In this document: positions 1-7,712 of the stretch, in pieces
Numbering within the stretch: position 1 is the stretch's first letter
Layout of the letters: every line of letters starts with the position of its first letter
Source: Luteolibacter yonseiensis
Lineage (GTDB): Bacteria; Verrucomicrobiota; Verrucomicrobiia; Verrucomicrobiales; Akkermansiaceae
Length of the DNA: 64,000 nucleotides
Direction: 5' to 3'
Assembly (NCBI RefSeq): GCF_016595465.1
Contig: NZ_JAENIK010000012.1
Coordinates: forward strand, 806,001 to 870,000
Notes under the pieces: generated by a model
Told to the model about the DNA's origin: nothing
The model's input: only the letters and a program-made list of their open reading frames with translations
Databases searched by the model: none
Made by a program: the position numbers and the translations under genes

Positions 1-1
1 C

Positions 2-241
2 GAGGAATCAGACATCGCGGCGGCATTGTCGGATGCGGGCAGACACATCGGGCACGTTCATTTCGCGGACTCCAACAGGCAGGCGATGGGCTTCGGCCAT
101 ACGAACGCGGCGGCGGTGATCTCCGCGCTGCGTGAGATCGGCTACCCCGGCTACCTGTCCGCGGAGATCCTTCCCCTGCCCGATCCGGAAACCGCCGCCC
201 GCCAGACGATCTCCATCATCCGCGAACTGTCGGCATCATGA
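2..241 (+). CDS. Sugar phosphate isomerase/epimerase, TIM-barrel (C-terminal part only)
   Basis: The open frame enters from the window edge and ends at TGA 239-241, so only about 79 C-terminal residues are visible. They contain a strand ending HVHFADSNRQ followed by a G-F-G-H segment and a final barrel strand (YLSAEILPLP), the pattern of xylose-isomerase-like TIM-barrel sugar isomerases and epimerases that bind a metal and a sugar at the barrel mouth. The stop overlaps the next start (ATGA, 238-241), so it is translationally coupled to the aldo/keto reductase and belongs to the same sugar operon. Substrate cannot be read from this fragment; an epimerase feeding the L-galactose-type route is an inference. 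Confidence 0.75.
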   Translation, partial: EESDIAAALSDAGRHIGHVHFADSNRQAMGFGHTNAAAVISALREIGYPGYLSAEILPLPDPETAARQTISIIRELSAS

Positions 242-1176
242 AAACCCGCACGCTTGGCAAGACGGGCATCGAGCTGCCGATCCTCTCCTTCGGAGCGTCG
301 TCGCTCGGGGCGGAGTTCCGTTCCATCACTCTGGAGGAAGCCATGCTTTCGACGAAGACAGCCATCGATCTCGGCATGAACTTCATCGACACCTCGCCAT
401 TTTACGGGCGCGGCATGTCGGAAATCATGCTTGGCCTGGGCCTCAAGGGAATTCCACGCGGGAGCTATCTGTTAGGCACCAAACTGGGACGTTACTCGGA
501 CATCCACTTTGATTTCTCGGCAAGGCGTGTGGAGGAATCCGTACACGTCTCGCTGCAAAGGCTCGGCACGGATCATCTGGATATCCTTTTGCTGCATGAT
601 GTGGAATTCGTGCCCCTCGCACAAATCTGGGAGGAAACCCTGCCCGCCGTCCTGAAACTGAAGCGGCAGGGAAAGGTCCGCGCGGTGGGATTTTCCTGTT
701 ATCCGCTCAAGACCTTTCATTCGGTGCTGGATCACGTGGAGGATGAGATCGACTGCGTGCTTTCCTATAATCGACACACCTTGCAGAACACGTCATTTGC
801 GGAAGATCTGCTCCCGCGCCTGGAGGCGAAATCCATCGGCGCGATGAATGCCGGTCCGTTCTCGGCGAGGCTTCTGACGAATGCCGAGTTGCCCGCATGG
901 CTGAAGGAGCCGGAGGAAGTGAAGGCCGCCGCACGGGCCGCCGCGAAGCTCTGCGCCGGCCGCGGTGTGGATCTCGCGCAACTGGCGCTCCAGTTTTCCT
1001 GCGAGCATCCTGGTCTGGCGACCACCATCGCCGGTTCCGCGAATCCGGCCAACATCCGCAAGTGGGCGGAATGGCTCGAACAACCCATCGACCGCGAACT
1101 GCTGGCCGACGTGCTCGCCATTTTCTCCCCGGTCAGGAACATCGGCCACACCGAGGGCCTTCCGGAAAACAACTGA
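238..1176 (+). CDS. Aldo/keto reductase, probable L-galactose/L-fucose-type aldose 1-dehydrogenase
   Basis: A 312-residue, full-length aldo/keto reductase predicted to oxidise an aldose at C1 with NAD(P)+ to give a lactone. The catalytic tetrad is visible: Asp51 and Tyr56 in FIDTSPFYG, Lys82 in LLGTKLG and His120 in DILLLHD. The NAD(P)-binding end appears as TTIAGSANPANIRKW near residues 270-285. Start ATG 238 overlaps the upstream stop and the gene's own TGA overlaps the next ATG (1174-1178), so it lies in a tightly coupled operon. In Bacteroides an AKR of this kind works with a COG3618 lactonase and an L-galactonate dehydrogenase; all three partners occur here. L-fucose or another 6-deoxy sugar is an alternative substrate. 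Confidence 0.85.
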   Translation: MKTRTLGKTGIELPILSFGASSLGAEFRSITLEEAMLSTKTAIDLGMNFIDTSPFYGRGMSEIMLGLGLKGIPRGSYLLGTKLGRYSDIHFDFSARRVEESVHVSLQRLGTDHLDILLLHDVEFVPLAQIWEETLPAVLKLKRQGKVRAVGFSCYPLKTFHSVLDHVEDEIDCVLSYNRHTLQNTSFAEDLLPRLEAKSIGAMNAGPFSARLLTNAELPAWLKEPEEVKAAARAAAKLCAGRGVDLAQLALQFSCEHPGLATTIAGSANPANIRKWAEWLEQPIDRELLADVLAIFSPVRNIGHTEGLPENN

Positions 1177-2207
1177 TGCAAGCCATCCAATTCACCGCGC
1201 CTCGGGAGATCAATCTGGTCGATCTGGAGGAACCCGCCGTCCCGAAACCGGGCGAGGCTCTCGTCCGCACGCACCGCATGGGCATCTGCGGCACGGACCT
1301 CGCATGTTACCTCGGAAAATTTCCCTTCTTCGCCTATCCCCGCACACCGGGCCATGAACTCGGACTGGAAGTCGTGGCGGTGGCGGAGGACGTGACGAAT
1401 GTGAAACCCGGCGACAAGTGCTCGCTGGAACCTTATGTGAATGATCCGGACTCCGCCACCTCGCTCAAGGGAGCACAGAATTGCTGCCCCGGCGTTCAGG
1501 TCATCGGCGTCCACAACAATGGCGGCCTGCGCAAGGGAGTCTTCGCTGTGCCCGCCCGCAAGCTGCATCCGGGCAACGATCTCACCTACGACCAGCTCGC
1601 GCTCGTGGAAACACTGGCCATCGGCTATCATGCGGTGCAACGCGGGAACCCCGCGGTGGGAGAAACCGTGCTCGTCATCGGGGCGGGCCCCATCGGCCTC
1701 GCTTGCCTGGAGTTTTTAAAACTGATGGAGGTGACGACCATCGTCATGGACATGGTGGAAAGCCGGCTGGATTTCTGTCGGGAAAATCTCGGCATCCGCC
1801 ACGCCATTCCATTCAAGGCGGATGGCTCGCATCTGGCGGAATTGGAAAACCTGACCGATGGCCGGCTCGCCGATGTCATCATCGATGCCACGGGAAACCC
1901 GGTGTCCATGTCCACCTGCTTCAACTATGCCGCCTTCACCGGCCGTGTGGTTTACGTCGGCATCACCACCTCGGAACTCACGTTCCCGCACGCGCCGGTT
2001 TTCCACCGCCGCGAGCTGACCCTCATGGCCTCGCGGAACGCCATGCCGGAGGATTTCCGCCATATCATCCGGCTCATCCGCGAGGGAAAGATCGATACCG
2101 ACGCATGGATCACCCACCGGATTTCCTTCGATGAAGTGCCTTCGAAGTTCGCGGATTTCACCGATCCGTCGCTTGGCGCGATCAAGGCGGTCATCGAAGT
2201 CCGATAA
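1176..2207 (+). CDS. Zinc-dependent alcohol dehydrogenase, probable L-galactonate 5-dehydrogenase type
   Basis: A 343-residue medium-chain dehydrogenase. Catalytic zinc ligands are visible as Cys38 (GICGTD), His60-Glu61 (PGHE) and Glu145 (VETLAIG); the NAD-binding Rossmann motif is VIGAGPIG at 167-174. The usual four-cysteine structural zinc lobe is not intact: the region around residues 82-105 has only Cys82 and the adjacent Cys103-Cys104. Start ATG 1176 overlaps the stop of the aldo/keto reductase; earlier in-frame codons lie inside that gene. In the neighbourhood of a lactonase and a tagaturonate epimerase the best guess is oxidation of L-galactonate to D-tagaturonate. That substrate is inferred from context; the family call is solid. 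Confidence 0.85.
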   Translation: MQAIQFTAPREINLVDLEEPAVPKPGEALVRTHRMGICGTDLACYLGKFPFFAYPRTPGHELGLEVVAVAEDVTNVKPGDKCSLEPYVNDPDSATSLKGAQNCCPGVQVIGVHNNGGLRKGVFAVPARKLHPGNDLTYDQLALVETLAIGYHAVQRGNPAVGETVLVIGAGPIGLACLEFLKLMEVTTIVMDMVESRLDFCRENLGIRHAIPFKADGSHLAELENLTDGRLADVIIDATGNPVSMSTCFNYAAFTGRVVYVGITTSELTFPHAPVFHRRELTLMASRNAMPEDFRHIIRLIREGKIDTDAWITHRISFDEVPSKFADFTDPSLGAIKAVIEVR

Positions 2208-2264
2208 CCCGTTTGGTCCCTTCCACCTGTCCGCACCGCCGGATAAAACCCTTCCGAACCATTC

Positions 2265-3515
2265 ATGAAAACCTGCCCCAAATATACCTTCGGCGTCGGC
2301 GATCGCTTCGCCAACGGCGCACATGCCCAACTCGCCGCCTTCATCGAGGCGAAGAAACTCGGCATCGACATCGTCCCAGTATGGAACAAGTCGAACCGCG
2401 AGCACAACATCATCGGCTCCGAGCCGGTCCAGACGCGCGAGGCGGCGGACAAGGCGGTGGCGGATCTCGGATGGACGGATGAATACCTCCTGGATGCGGA
2501 CCACATCAACCTGACCACCGTGGACCGCTTCGTCGCGCCCTGCGATTTCTTCACGCTCGATGTGGCGGAAGACATCGGGGAAGCCGCCGATCCCTCGGAC
2601 GTGGCGGCCTTCATCGCGAAGCACCCGGAACTCATCGGCACCGTCGCCATCGAGGGCATCGACACTCCGTTTGAAATCACCCGTGCGGACGTGGAGAAGA
2701 CCGCCAACCAGTTCCTCAAGGCCACCCAGAAGGCCGCTGCGATCTATCAGCACATCGTCGCGGCGAAAGGCGGGGTGGACAACTTCGTGACCGAGGTTTC
2801 CATGGACGAGACCGACAGCCCGCAGACTCCGCCCGAGCTGTTGATCATCCTCGCCGCCATCGCCGACCAGGGTGTGCCGATCCAGACCATCGCTCCGAAG
2901 TTCACCGGACGCTTCAACAAGGGAGTTGATTATGTGGGCGATCCCGCACAGTTCGAAAAGGAGTTCAACGACGACCTCGCCGTCATCGCCCACGCCATCA
3001 GGACCTATGGACTGCCAGCCGGGCTGAAGCTCTCCGTGCACTCGGGGTCGGACAAGTTTTCCATCTATCCGATCATCAGGAAAGCCATCCAGCGCACCGG
3101 AGCCGGGCTGCACATCAAGACGGCGGGCACGAACTGGCTGGAGGAAATCATCGGTCTGGCGGAGGCCGGTGGTGCCGGACTCGCGCTGGCGAAGACGATT
3201 TATGCGAAAGCGTTGGAGAAAAAAGCCGCCCTTTGCGAACCCTACGCCACCGTCATCGACATCAATGACGCCAACCTCCCGTCCGCCACGGAAGTGGAAG
3301 GCTGGAGCAGCACCCGTTTCACCGACGCACTGCGTCATGATCCCTCGAACCCCGGTTACAACGCGGACCTCCGGCAGCTTCTGCACGTCGGTTTCAAGAT
3401 CGCCGCCCAGCTCGGACCGGAATACATCCAGGCCTTGCACGACAACTCGGCCGTTGTTGCGAAAAATGTGACGGGAAACCTGTTGGAACGTCACATGAAG
3501 CCGCTTTTCCTGTGA
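2265..3515 (+). CDS. Tagaturonate epimerase family protein (UxaE-type)
   Basis: A 416-residue protein recognised as the UxaE family, which interconverts D-tagaturonate and D-fructuronate at C3 in bacteria such as Thermotoga. Likely active-site segments are DADH (77-80), TEVSMDET (176-183), SVHSGSDK (257-264) and KTAGTNW (285-291). Glu, His, Asp and Lys residues in conserved positions suit a metal-dependent epimerase. It lies 57 bp after the dehydrogenase that would make its substrate. The epimerase would move material into the fructuronate -> mannonate -> 2-keto-3-deoxygluconate route; the reductase and dehydratase for those steps are not in the window. No Shine-Dalgarno is seen before ATG 2265. 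Family assignment is fairly sure, exact substrate less so. Confidence 0.75.
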   Translation: MKTCPKYTFGVGDRFANGAHAQLAAFIEAKKLGIDIVPVWNKSNREHNIIGSEPVQTREAADKAVADLGWTDEYLLDADHINLTTVDRFVAPCDFFTLDVAEDIGEAADPSDVAAFIAKHPELIGTVAIEGIDTPFEITRADVEKTANQFLKATQKAAAIYQHIVAAKGGVDNFVTEVSMDETDSPQTPPELLIILAAIADQGVPIQTIAPKFTGRFNKGVDYVGDPAQFEKEFNDDLAVIAHAIRTYGLPAGLKLSVHSGSDKFSIYPIIRKAIQRTGAGLHIKTAGTNWLEEIIGLAEAGGAGLALAKTIYAKALEKKAALCEPYATVIDINDANLPSATEVEGWSSTRFTDALRHDPSNPGYNADLRQLLHVGFKIAAQLGPEYIQALHDNSAVVAKNVTGNLLERHMKPLFL

Positions 3516-3585
3516 CAGGAAGCCACAAGGGCCGCAAATGTTCGGGAAGAAGACCGCCAAGGATTCCTGTTATTCCCGGTTCTGT

Positions 3586-3613
3586 TTGACAAGTGCGGGT
3601 AATGGCTTCTCAT
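3586..3613 (+). promoter_or_regulatory. Candidate sigma-70 promoter before the receiver gene
   Basis: A perfect TTGACA (3586-3591) is followed after 16 bases by TCTCAT (3608-3613), which matches TATAAT at 4 of 6 positions. A transcript from here would begin near 3620, downstream of the alternative ATG 3602 and upstream of ATG 3635, and would let the receiver gene be expressed apart from the sugar operon. Weak -10 match; no experimental support. Confidence 0.3.
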
Positions 3614-3634
3614 AGCCAAAGCCCGGCCCTAACA

Positions 3635-4051
3635 ATGACCACCAACACCGCTTCTTCTCAGGACCACACGCCCGTTCAAACCGAGGTCCTTGTCGTCGAT
3701 GACGACAAGCATACGCGTGATATCCTCCGCCTGATGCTCATCTCCCAGGGCTTCGCCGTTGAAATGGCGGAGAATGGGGCCGAAGCGCTCAAGCGGCTCG
3801 AATCACGTGACTTCGGCCTGGTGATCACGGATCTGTTCATGCCGGAGAAGGATGGAATCGAGACCATCCGCGAAATCCATGCCAAACGTCCTGAGCTGAA
3901 AATCATCGCGATCTCCGGAGGAGTGGGCGGGATCGGCAGGGACTGCCTCACCGTCACCAAGTATCTCGGAGCATCCGCCACCTTGAAAAAGCCTTTCGAT
4001 CATGACACCCTGGCTGAGACCATCAAGACGGTCCTGACAACCGGCAAATGA
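3635..4051 (+). CDS. Stand-alone response-regulator receiver domain (CheY-like)
   Basis: A single REC domain of 138 residues with no output domain. Acidic pair Asp22-Asp23 (VVDDD), phospho-acceptor Asp66 (LVITDLFMP), Ser94 (AISGG) and Lys118 (LKKPF) are all present, so it should be phosphorylatable. Start ATG 3635 is chosen because the extra N-terminal residues from ATG 3602 or GTG 3593 look unstructured and a candidate promoter overlaps them; those starts remain possible. It lies between the epimerase and lactonase genes of the sugar operon, 119 bp after one and 111 bp before the other. No cognate kinase is adjacent; the nearest hybrid kinase in the window begins at 9820. It probably works by protein-protein contact. 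Confidence 0.85.
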   Translation: MTTNTASSQDHTPVQTEVLVVDDDKHTRDILRLMLISQGFAVEMAENGAEALKRLESRDFGLVITDLFMPEKDGIETIREIHAKRPELKIIAISGGVGGIGRDCLTVTKYLGASATLKKPFDHDTLAETIKTVLTTGK

Positions 4052-4162
4052 GCCTGCGGCCGGTCCATCCGACCGGGGCAGGCCCGTTGAAAGATCGTTT
4101 CCGGATCCACCCGCATCAATTCCTCGCCCGTCCGGAAGGAACGTCCACTCCTTGTTTTCCGC

Positions 4163-4990
4163 ATGATCGACTCGCACCACCACCTCTGGAGCTACTCCGC
4201 CGGGGAATACCCGTGGATTCCTCCCGGCTCGCCTCTGGCGAACGACCATCTCCTCACGGAGTTGGAACAAGCCACGGCCTCCGCAGGGGTGGATGCCACC
4301 GTGGTGGTGCAGGCGCGGCAGGTGGTGGAGGAGTCGCACCGGCTGCTTTCCCTGGCGGACCGGTCGGAACTCATCGCCGGGGTTGTCGGCTGGGTTCCTC
4401 TTGTGGATGAAAATGTCGCCGAGCCGCTCGCCCGCCTCGCGGCACATGACAAGTTCAAGGGCGTGCGACATGTTCTGCAGGATGAACCGGATGACTATTT
4501 CCTGCGGGACGATTTTCATCGCGGCCTGTCGCTGCTTCCCGATCTGGACCTGCGCTACGACCTGCTGGTTTACCAAAACCAGCTCCCGGCCTCCATCCGG
4601 CTGGTGGATCGCCAGCCGGACCTGGGCATCATCATCGATCACATCGCCAAACCCCGGATCCTCAAAGGCAGGATCGATCCCGCTTGGAAAGCAGGCATGA
4701 CGGAGCTTGCCAAACGCGAGAACATCCTTGGCGTTAAAATCTCGGGCATGGTGACGGAAGTGTCGGACCCGGAGATCGATGAAGACACGCTGCGCGCCTA
4801 CTTCGAGGAAACCCTCCGGATCTTCGGCGTGGACCGCCTGATGTTCGGCACGGACTGGCCGGTGTGCCTGCTTCGTGTGGATTCCTGCCAAACGTGGACG
4901 GAAATGTTCCGCCGTTTCACCGCCTCCTTGAGCAGTGATGAAAAAGCCGCCGTCGGGCATGACAATGCCGCGCGGATCTATGGTCTTTAA
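4163..4990 (+). CDS. COG3618 amidohydrolase, probable sugar lactonase
   Basis: A 275-residue amidohydrolase-superfamily protein of the COG3618 group, whose known members hydrolyse L-fucono-1,5-lactone or L-galactono-lactones to the free acid. The opening IDSHHHLW gives the H-x-H metal pair (His5, His7). The last barrel strand carries RLMFGTDWPV with the catalytic/metal Asp near residue 233, and KGVRHVLQ and IIDHIAKP resemble strands of the same family. Start ATG 4163 fits the usual IDxHxHxW beginning. Its location between an aldose dehydrogenase and a KDPG aldolase supports a lactonase in sugar-acid breakdown. The L-galactono versus L-fucono preference cannot be decided by eye. Confidence 0.82.
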   Translation: MIDSHHHLWSYSAGEYPWIPPGSPLANDHLLTELEQATASAGVDATVVVQARQVVEESHRLLSLADRSELIAGVVGWVPLVDENVAEPLARLAAHDKFKGVRHVLQDEPDDYFLRDDFHRGLSLLPDLDLRYDLLVYQNQLPASIRLVDRQPDLGIIIDHIAKPRILKGRIDPAWKAGMTELAKRENILGVKISGMVTEVSDPEIDEDTLRAYFEETLRIFGVDRLMFGTDWPVCLLRVDSCQTWTEMFRRFTASLSSDEKAAVGHDNAARIYGL

Positions 4991-5065
4991 ATCCTGCACT
5001 TTCCAAAGGACACCGCCATTTCCATTGTCATCCCGAGAATTTCCTTCAACTTCGAAACCCATCCC

Positions 5066-5698
5066 ATGATTGACCGCATCCTCGCCAAACGCATTGTTCC
5101 CGTCGTTGTTCTCGACCGTGTCGAATCCGCCGAGCCGCTTGCGGAGGCGCTGTTGGAGGGGGGGCTCGACATCATGGAAATCACGTTCAGGACGGCGGCG
5201 GCGGAGGAGTCCATCCGGCGCATCGCCGCGCGGTTTCCGGAGATCCTGTTAGGGGCCGGAACATTGCTTGAAAAGGAACAGGTCCGGCGTGCCCGCGACG
5301 CGGGTGCCGTGTTCGGCCTGGCACCGGGCCTGAACCCGGCCATCATCGCCTCGGCGAAGGAGATCGGCCTGCAATTCTCCCCCGGGGTCATGACTCCCAG
5401 CGATGTGGAACAGGCGCTGTCGCTCGGTTGCGAACTGTTGAAATTTTTCCCGGCGGAGGTCGCGGGCGGTGTGGACATGCTCAAGGCCCTCGCCGGTCCA
5501 TACGGTCATACAGGTGTCCGGTTCATCCCGACCGGTGGCGTGTCTTCCGGCAATCTGTCGGCCTATCTCAAGCTGCCTGTCGTCGCCGCCATCGGCGGTT
5601 CGTGGATGGTGGACAAGCAGTTGGTGAACGATGGGAAGTGGGCGGAAATCACTCGCATCACACGCGAGGCTCTTGCCGCCGCCGCGGAAGCCCGCTAA
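5066..5698 (+). CDS. eda: 2-dehydro-3-deoxy-phosphogluconate (KDPG) aldolase / 4-hydroxy-2-oxoglutarate aldolase
   Basis: A 210-residue class I aldolase of the KDPG/KHG family that splits 2-keto-3-deoxy-6-phosphogluconate to pyruvate and glyceraldehyde-3-phosphate. Glu38 and Arg42 in MEITFRT and the Schiff-base Lys126 in LLKFFPAE are present, together with GAGT (63-66) and the phosphate-binding IPTGGV. Length is typical for the family. It follows the lactonase by 75 bp and precedes the ROK kinase by 10 bp, consistent with the last step of a hexuronate/sugar-acid operon. The paralogous galactonate-type aldolase (KDPGal) is an alternative. Confidence 0.88.
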   Translation: MIDRILAKRIVPVVVLDRVESAEPLAEALLEGGLDIMEITFRTAAAEESIRRIAARFPEILLGAGTLLEKEQVRRARDAGAVFGLAPGLNPAIIASAKEIGLQFSPGVMTPSDVEQALSLGCELLKFFPAEVAGGVDMLKALAGPYGHTGVRFIPTGGVSSGNLSAYLKLPVVAAIGGSWMVDKQLVNDGKWAEITRITREALAAAAEAR

Positions 5699-5708
5699 CA
5701 CCGTTCCC

Positions 5709-6566
5709 ATGATCGCAGGAATCGAACTGGGCGGGACGAAGACCGTCGTCGCCATTGGCACGCCTGAAGGGAAGGTCGTGGAAGAGTTCCGCTTCCCCAC
5801 AACCCACCCGGAAGAGACGCTTGCCGTTGCGGCGGAATGGCTGCGCGCGAGAGGCACTCCGGGGGACATCTGCATCGCCGCATTCGGTCCGGTGGGGGTG
5901 GTGAAAGGGCGGGAGAATTATGGAAAAATCCTCGCGACACCGAAGGCCGGTTGGTCGGACTTCTCGCTGACAGGCGCGCTGGCGGAAGTATTTCCCGAGG
6001 CCCGCTACTCCATCGACACCGACGTGAACGCGGCCGCCCTGGCGGAAGCACGGATCGGCGCGGCGGCCGGGCTGGATGACGTCGCCTACATCACCATCGG
6101 CACCGGCATCGGAGCGGGGATCCTGTCCGGAGGACATCTGATCCACGGTTCACTTCATCCTGAGACGGGTCACCTGAAGGTGCCGCGTCATCCCGAGGAC
6201 ACGTTCAAAGGCGTATGCCCGTTTCATGCGGACTGTCTGGAGGGCTTGGCAAGCGGCCCGGCCATCGCGGCCCGGTGGGGGAAACCGGCTGATGAACTGC
6301 CGGTCGGCCATCCCGCCTGGGACATGCAGGCGTGGTACCTCGCGCATGGGATCCTTTCCTTGCTTGCCATCGTTTCTCCGGAGAAGGTCATCGTCGGCGG
6401 AGGGGTCTCCCAGGTGGCGGGATTGCATGAAAAGATCAACAGGCTGCTTGTGGAAATCGGCGCGGGGTATTTCCCCGTTCTGTTGACCGATGGTGACTAC
6501 GTCGTCCCGCCCGCCCTCGGCCAGGAAGCGGGAATATGCGGGGCGTTTCTGCTGACGGGTTCTTGA
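5709..6566 (+). CDS. ROK family sugar kinase, fructokinase-like
   Basis: A 285-residue ROK kinase. The N-terminal ATP-binding motif is GIELGGTKT (4-12), the catalytic Asp is probably Asp105 in IDTDVNAAALAE, and the ROK zinc site is seen as TGH (His155) plus Cys170-x2-His173-x2-Cys176 within GVCPFHADC. The extended zinc segment resembles the Bacillus YdhR/GmuE fructokinase branch, so fructose or mannose is the likely substrate. In this operon it could instead phosphorylate a keto-deoxy sugar acid before the aldolase; 2-keto-3-deoxygluconate kinases are usually PfkB-type, so that is only a possibility. Start ATG 5709 lies 10 bp after the aldolase stop. Confidence 0.82.
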   Translation: MIAGIELGGTKTVVAIGTPEGKVVEEFRFPTTHPEETLAVAAEWLRARGTPGDICIAAFGPVGVVKGRENYGKILATPKAGWSDFSLTGALAEVFPEARYSIDTDVNAAALAEARIGAAAGLDDVAYITIGTGIGAGILSGGHLIHGSLHPETGHLKVPRHPEDTFKGVCPFHADCLEGLASGPAIAARWGKPADELPVGHPAWDMQAWYLAHGILSLLAIVSPEKVIVGGGVSQVAGLHEKINRLLVEIGAGYFPVLLTDGDYVVPPALGQEAGICGAFLLTGS

Positions 6567-6637
6567 ACGGGTGCGGTTTTGCCTTGTGATCGCGCCCCCG
6601 ATCCAGTGACAGCCACAAGCATGGAGGAGGAAACGAA

Positions 6638-6669
6638 AAAGCCCGCCATCCGCAGGGATGACGGGCTTT
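6638..6669 (-). terminator. Rho-independent terminator of the YlbF-like gene
   Basis: AAAGCCCGCCATCC and GGGATGACGGGCTTT form a stem of about 14 bp with one mismatch and a 2-3-base loop. Read on the minus strand it is followed by a T tract (the A run at 6636-6640), so it should end the minus-strand gene stopping at 6689. It also lies after the plus-strand ROK kinase and may work both ways. Confidence 0.75.
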
Positions 6670-6688
6670 GGAGATTCACCGGTGCGTT

Positions 6689-7117
6689 TTAGCAACCGCA
6701 GCCGCCGCCACCGTGGCCACCGCAGCAACCGCCGCCGGATTCCACGAGGTCGTCAGCCGTTGGCACGCGGCCGTTTTCGATGGTGCTGCTCACGTACTTG
6801 CCGATTTCCTTCTGGAGGCCTTCCAGTTCGCGCTGGGCGGTAAGGAAATCACGGGCGATTTCATTGGCGAACAAAGCGTCACGGGCCGCCTCGAACTCGC
6901 GGATTTCAACAGCGCCCAGCTCGATGCCGGCGTGTTGCTTGTGGTGGAGTTCCTCGCCGCGCTCATGCACGCTCTGGTATTGGAGGCGGGCCGCGTCGTC
7001 GCCCAGGAAGCGCTCGACCTGGGCCTGAAGCTTGAGAAAGGTAGGATCACTGACGATTTGCGCGCACAGTTCCTTGGTTTTGGAGATGACTTGTGAGTCT
7101 TCGGCAACAATGGACAT
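6689..7117 (-). CDS. YlbF/YmcA-like protein with Gly/Cys/His-rich C-terminal tail
   Basis: A 142-residue, largely helical protein. Residues 1-110 read as the YlbF/YmcA (Com_YlbF) fold: helical heptads with a pattern such as FLTAQRELEGLQKEIGKYV. In Bacillus these proteins form the YlbF-YmcA-YaaT complex that affects RNA processing and carries Fe-S clusters. The last 16 residues are nearly all Gly, Cys and His (Cys131, Cys132, His135, Cys140, Cys142), which suggests metal or cluster binding. Start ATG at 7115-7117 is chosen because the longer frame upstream has no family resemblance and runs into the divergent kinase-like gene. It has its own terminator at 6638-6669 and is monocistronic. Confidence 0.7.
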   Translation of the reverse strand: MSIVAEDSQVISKTKELCAQIVSDPTFLKLQAQVERFLGDDAARLQYQSVHERGEELHHKQHAGIELGAVEIREFEAARDALFANEIARDFLTAQRELEGLQKEIGKYVSSTIENGRVPTADDLVESGGGCCGGHGGGGCGC

Positions 7118-7264
7118 GCCGCTCAATACGCCTGTAAAACCGGACTGGCAACGGAAATAAAAACGGGGGCCGGTCGATCCGCCGGCGTCCTTCAAAACAC
7201 GGTGCTCCTCAAAAAGCGTGACAGCGGGCGGAAGCCCGGTTTTCGTAATGCAACTCACTTCCCC

Positions 7265-7696
7265 ATGGCCATCGACCCACTCAAAGACGGCATCCGTTCC
7301 AACGTCCGGATCGATTTCTACGGCCACGTCCACAAGCGCCTGCGGGGCACGGATGCGGACAAGCGCTACGCCATGGAGGTCTCCGTCCTGAAGGTGTTGG
7401 AAGAACGCGGCTGCCCGTATGTCCCACGCCTGCTGGAAGAACATCCGGAGGAGCTTTATTTCGTCTCCACGAACTGCGGGAAGCCCGCGTCCATGATTAC
7501 CAAGGAGAAGGCCAACCAGCTTTTCGCGAAACTGGAGCGCGAGTATGGCGTGCGCCATCTCGACGCGGAGCCCCGGAACATCACCTACTCCGACAAGCTC
7601 GGTTGCTTCTGCATCATCGACTTCGAGCTGGCGGAGGTGCTTCCACCACCGCCGGAGCTCGGCACTCCCTCACCCAAAAATCCCGAACACCCATAA
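7265..7696 (+). CDS. Miniature protein-kinase-like protein
   Basis: A 143-residue protein with recognisable eukaryotic-like kinase landmarks: a candidate beta-3 lysine (Lys24, VHKRL), a candidate alpha-C glutamate (Glu39), a catalytic loop HLDAEPRN (98-105, H-x-D-x4-N) and a DFG-equivalent IIDFE (118-121). There is no room for the glycine-rich loop and the C-lobe stops just after the DFG region, so it is about half the usual kinase size. It may be a RIO/Bud32-like minimal kinase or a non-catalytic nucleotide-binding protein. The PP2C phosphatase begins 16 bp downstream, making a kinase-phosphatase pair. Start ATG 7265 gives the most compact product. Confidence 0.6.
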   Translation: MAIDPLKDGIRSNVRIDFYGHVHKRLRGTDADKRYAMEVSVLKVLEERGCPYVPRLLEEHPEELYFVSTNCGKPASMITKEKANQLFAKLEREYGVRHLDAEPRNITYSDKLGCFCIIDFELAEVLPPPPELGTPSPKNPEHP

Positions 7697-7712
7697 ACCC
7701 AACCCATCATTC

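Noticed and set aside
1716-3560. 614-residue open frame on the minus strand
   Set aside because: It lies antisense to the alcohol dehydrogenase and UxaE-type genes, whose motifs are clear; the translation is Arg/Gly/Asp/Val-rich without domains, a common effect of high G+C.
4052-4090. GC-rich imperfect hairpin just after the receiver gene
   Set aside because: Stem has internal mismatches and no T run, so it is not supported as a terminator.
3803-5062. 419-residue minus-strand frame across the receiver and lactonase genes
   Set aside because: Both plus-strand genes have intact family motifs; the antisense product resembles nothing.
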